This document shows positions 28,299 through 31,689 of a stretch of 31,689 nucleotides of DNA, piece by piece. Positions within the stretch are counted from its first letter, which is position 1. Every line of letters begins with the position of its first letter. A model generated the notes under the pieces. The model was given only the letters and a program-made list of their open reading frames with translations, was not told the origin of the DNA and made no database searches. Location of the stretch: positions 1,804,871 through 1,836,559 of the forward strand of contig BFEA01000034.1 in NCBI GenBank assembly GCA_003427395.1, given 5' to 3'. Source of the stretch: Chara braunii (Eukaryota; Streptophyta; Charophyceae; Charales; Characeae). The position numbers and the translations under genes were made by a program.

Positions 28299-28560
28299 TA
28301 GTGTGTGTGTACGAGTCTGTGATACAGTTGGGATGTACAGGCGCCGATGCGCCATAGCTTGTTGAAGCGAGTTTGCATCTGAACTGTGTTCTCGGTTTCC
28401 ATATCTCTGAGCTTTGAGTGGGCGCTTGGCGCTAGCGTGAATTGCCATCTGTTTGCATGTATGCGAAGTGAAGAAGTAAACGAGTCTGATTGCAGTGACG
28501 TTCTCTCCTGGGATAACCTGCCTCTGCCTGCTGACCAGAATGGCCCCAACTGGAGGGACT
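28299..28560. other. Flank of element D, no gene recognised
   Basis: The first bases (TAGTG) would be the target-site duplication of D, but no matching 5-mer could be fixed at the left end. Otherwise nothing recognised. Confidence 0.4.
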
Positions 28561-28927
28561 CACTTTGAGACCTCTCTGATCTGACATATGCTTGCTAGGG
28601 GCCATCTCCCCAGCTTCCTCCTGCAGACATAACTCCCGGGATTTATATCCGAGTTTGACTGCTAAGAGGCCCTAGGACCCCCCAACATTTTATATTCTAG
28701 TTATATGATCTCCCAGTGCCTTTCCCAATGCCCTGGCCCATCAGGTGATTCGCATCGTCACGGAACAGCTCACTCACTTTGAGACCTCTCTGACCTGACA
28801 TATGCTCGCTAGGGGCCATGTCCCCAGCTTCTTCCTGTGGGCATAATTCCTGGGATTTGCGTATATAGAGTTTGAATTCTAAGAGTCCCTAAAAGTCCTC
28901 GAGTTTTGAATTTAAGTTGTATGATTC
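28561..28927. repeat. Two direct repeats of about 150 bp, offset 214
   Basis: 28561-28712 and 28775-28927 share CACTTTGAGACCTCTCTGA, CTGACATATGCT, GCTAGGGGCCAT and CCCCAGCTT, then become less similar. The spacer of about 60 bp is unrelated. No coding text. Confidence 0.87.
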
Positions 28928-30017
28928 CACCGCCTTGCCTGCATTGCAAGAATGGCGTCACCTTTCTGATTATACGTTGGCCAGAAACAGCGCATACAGA
29001 GTCTGATGCCCAGACTGCAATGGAGTTTTCTCTAGTACTGCTGGCCTGTGAGTGCATCAGACCCGAGGAGCTGTGACCTGCGAAGCATGTGCATGCCTCA
29101 CAGCTGTTCTGTCAATGTGCTGAGCTGATCTGGGCCGTGCCCCCCTTCCCATCCGCTCAGTGACATTGATCCTCCCGCTGGTGCAACCCCCATCCTCGAC
29201 ATGTTGTTACAACTCCTGACCCGCACCCATTGACTTAGCGTTTGCCACATCCAGATATGTCGACTTACCCACCATTGCCTGTCGTCACCCCGCCTATTGG
29301 AGTATTCACAGGTACTGCAGAATGACCCGCCCTTTGCCACACGCTGCATTGACGTTGATCTTATCGTGGCGAGACGAGGCCCGCTAGAGGGAAACGGTGC
29401 AAATATAACTGCTCTGTGGTGGGTGTGATGTTTAAGCGCTGTATCTGGCCTTCATGGCAAGCCGACTGCTGAGACCTTATATGCCCGCCTGATGCAGTTT
29501 TGGGCATCCGTGTATTTATCTTGTGTCACCCTACCATCTTCTCCCAAATAGAATGTACGGTCATTGTAGCCGCATTGGGGCAACTTTCAGTCTAGATACA
29601 GTGATAATGACCACACATTCTATTCAGGAAAGATGGTAACACCGACGGTAAACACTTCTCTGCCCTCATTTCCACAGACAATTCATGGGTCCGGTGGGAC
29701 AATGATAGATCGGACTGTGCGATGTCAGACATTACCGCCTATTTTTGAGCTGCTTTTTCAGGTTGTATCCAATACAGGAACGGTATGTGGCTGCAGGGCC
29801 ACACCACGAAGGCAGGTGTGCAAGTTCCATCGACTCCAGGGTACATTACAGTAGGCTGAGTAGGGGTAATTCTTGTCCCTGCCCTGCCCTGCAACTTATC
29901 CGGATGCTGTGGCCATGGTGATTCTGAGTCTCTGACGATGCACAAGCCTGTGGCATCGCTTCAGGGATTCCTTCAGGGGATAAGTCCTGTGCCATCCCAT
30001 CCTGTCAACATGCAGGC
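28928..30017. other. Non-coding interval, nothing recognised
   Basis: About 1.1 kb of mixed composition without a convincing reading frame or RNA gene on either strand. The longest open stretches are under 85 codons and resemble no family I know. Confidence 0.45.
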
Positions 30018-30149
30018 AACATAACCTTGGGTTATTGTTCGCTATGTCACCACCAGCCTTGAGTAACCAAACAGGTTAGTTAAGCATGTGAACAACGTAA
30101 CCTTGGGTTATTTGTTCGCTATGACACCACCAGCCTTTGAGTAACCAAA
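30018..30149. repeat. Direct repeats of about 55 bp
   Basis: 30018-30071 and 30094-30149 share AACCTTGGGTTATT, GTTCGCTATG, ACACCACCAGCC or TCACCACCAGCC, and GAGTAACCAAA. The copies differ by two single-base insertions and a few substitutions and are 22 bp apart. Confidence 0.9.
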
Positions 30150-30605
30150 AATAAAGGAGAAGGAGATAAGTGATAAACAAGAGAGTAATAGCAAGCAATA
30201 AAGATTTTTCACAATCCATTGGTTTCTAGAAAATCCATACTTCACGTGTTTCAAAGTACCATGACTATGCAACGGACGTGCGTCATGTGTTCATTTATTC
30301 CAGCCACTATTTACTCAGCTGCCTTTTATGTCTGTGCGGTCGTGAGATGCTTCCTGCTCGTGAATGTCCAAAACACACGTGCAGTCCAGCCCCTCATGTA
30401 CTCGTCCACACTACCCGCTCATGGAGCGGCCTCTCAGTACAGAGGGACTGGAATTGCAGTGCCCATATAAATGCAATGGCCGCCCCTCTGTGTCCGTAGC
30501 ATGTGGAAGCCATGTTGCCTGTGATATCTTGCAGTGACCGCAACTGCAAGGATTCGAGGTGGTGTTTGCACAGGCTGCACACCGCTATGCATGCAGAATG
30601 TGATG

Positions 30606-30612
<7 letters not shown>
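30150..30612. other. Non-coding interval
   Basis: Nothing recognised. The left part is A-rich (30147-30210). Open stretches of up to 83 codons overlap in several frames and have no family resemblance. Confidence 0.4.

Positions 30613-30654
<42 letters not shown>
30613..30654. repeat. (AG)n microsatellite
   Basis: AG dinucleotides for 42 bp without interruption. Confidence 0.97.
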
Positions 30655-30659
<5 letters not shown>

Positions 30660-31283
30660 CTGTCTTGCCTGGTCTGTCGGGGTAGCCACTCACCATCGGT
30701 AATACCTATTCCATTCATTTTCCCTTGCAACCTGCCCCTCCTTGAGTCACCACTGTTTGTCATGCCATTCTCTGGCAGTGTGTGCCGGTGACCACTCAGG
30801 ATCACACGGGAGGGTCCTCCCTTTCCATGTTTTTTCTCCCTGCTTTCTCCTCTCGTACCTTTTCCTTTCTGTTTGCTGTGCAGAACTGGATACGGCAAGG
30901 GTGCAGTGTTGAGAGGCAATAGCTGCAATACTAAATCCATGAAGAATTAAAATATAACATTATTTTGGCTCACCGAAGAGCTTGGGTAGAGCACGCCGCC
31001 GATCTTGCAACAGATAGGACTTTCTCTTGTTTCCTCTGTCTATCTAAGAAAGCAAAGGTGCCTTCCTTGTACAGCCGAAATCGGAATTTGAAAAATGACT
31101 TCTCGTCCACTGATGAATAATGAGATCCCATTCAAAGCCCCGTGGCGTAAGTATGGAAGGGCAAACGGTCGTTTGAAGAGGACATAATAATCATTTTAGA
31201 AGATCGCATGCTAAGACTGTTCCTAATACGAGATCTATGCATCTGGGTAGAGAAGGGGTTGCTGTGGTGATTGTTTAAAGGAT
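30655..31283. other. Non-coding interval
   Basis: Nothing recognised on either strand. Confidence 0.4.
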
Positions 31284-31372
31284 GCACCCACACGTCCACA
31301 CACACACCCACACACACCCACACACACCCACGCACACCCGCGCACAGCCAAACACACCCTGCACACTCGCGC
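31284..31372. repeat. CA-rich minisatellite
   Basis: Imperfect repeats of CACACACACC and related strings (CACGCACACC, CGCGCACAG). Period near 10 in the central part. Confidence 0.85.
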
Positions 31373-31440
31373 ACAAATGGTTTCTTATGAAGTTTCCATT
31401 GGTCCTATTATAATCTACACCTACTATAAGAAGTGCTAAA

Positions 31441-31587
31441 CGTCATATCTCACGGCCTGAATCGCAGGCCGGTAACGCGCTGCGGACGGCCCAGATTGCA
31501 GGCCGATCAAAAAATTTTCTGATCGGCGTGCGATCTTGGCCGTCTGCGGCGCGTTACCGGCCTGTGATTCGGGCCGTGTGATGTCGC
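31441..31587. repeat. Near-loopless palindrome (foldback or MITE-like)
   Basis: Arms 31451-31509 and 31520-31578 are inverted copies matching at 52 of 59 positions. Between them is an A/T centre containing AAAATTTT, itself self-complementary. Weaker similarity extends to about 31441 and 31587. Most mismatches are transitions. The arm text AATCGCAGGCC is echoed after the palindrome (GAATTGCAGGCC at 31601, AATCGTGGGCC at 31625). Confidence 0.92.
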
Positions 31588-31689
31588 TATCGGAGGCGCC
31601 GAATTGCAGGCCCGCCCATCCCTCAAATCGTGGGCCGCCCCTCCGCCCATCCGCCCGCCCGTCATCCAGCCCGCCAGCCCGTAATCGTG
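31588..31689. other. GC-rich tail of window
   Basis: C-rich sequence with CCGCCC and CAGCCCG strings and degenerate echoes of the palindrome arm. No gene. Confidence 0.4.

Noticed and set aside
30394-30940. Minus-strand open stretches with a Leu-Ser repeat
   Set aside because: They translate the (AG)n microsatellite; no domain lies on either side.
31284-31372. CA-rich repeats as a possible CRISPR or telomere tract
   Set aside because: No conserved spacer-repeat pattern and no telomere unit; it is a simple minisatellite.

Overview
This window looks like a stretch of a large, repeat-rich nuclear genome, most likely a green plant or streptophyte alga. The evidence is five pol-bearing Ty3/gypsy LTR retrotransposons plus a sixth gag fragment, with chromodomains still visible in three of them. 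There is also a piece of nuclear large-subunit rRNA that reads closer to the plant 25S than to the vertebrate 28S sequence as I remember them. A charophyte such as Chara is my guess only. I found no intact host gene, tRNA, CRISPR or prokaryotic operon. Every coding region is a broken retrotransposon gene (stops, frameshifts, deletions, junctions between elements).

Layout. 1-5849 (+): element A, gag with three in-frame TAG stops, then protease, RT, RNase H, integrase and chromodomain in several frames, a polypurine tract and a 3' LTR. 5980-9660 (-): element B, chromodomain, integrase, RNase H and protease remnants, RT deleted, interrupted by AT-rich DNA and by a second copy of the A LTR (6725-7316). 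About 9633-14358 (-): element C, from a truncated integrase back to gag, with a 422-bp tandem duplication between protease and RT. 14360-15458 (+): a complete 1,099-bp LTR with perfect 8-bp terminal inverted repeats and a tRNA-iMet-type primer-binding site on its right. It starts element E, whose leader carries a degenerate 16-21 bp repeat array, followed by gag and protease, and which ends abruptly near 19455 by fusion to the gag of element F (to about 20297). 20298-21790: non-coding, repeat-like DNA including a 92-bp tandem array. 21945-28298 (-): element D between two LTRs. Its left LTR contains about 166 bp of LSU rRNA, and its integrase is split by an unrecognised insert of about 400 bp. 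28299-31689: no gene recognised, with direct repeats, microsatellites and an almost loopless 59-bp-arm palindrome near the right end.

How it fits together. The pieces form a nested graveyard: E's LTR lies inside C's gag, an A-type LTR lies inside B, and two junctions between elements fall inside coding sequence. All four readable proteases have lost the D-T/S-G triplet, and RT of C and integrase of D have Asp-to-Asn changes at catalytic positions, so nothing here looks autonomous. The observations most worth a second look are the rRNA captured in an LTR, the in-frame RT deletion in B, the TAG-only stops in gag, the leader repeat array, the insert at 24040-24420 and the terminal palindrome.
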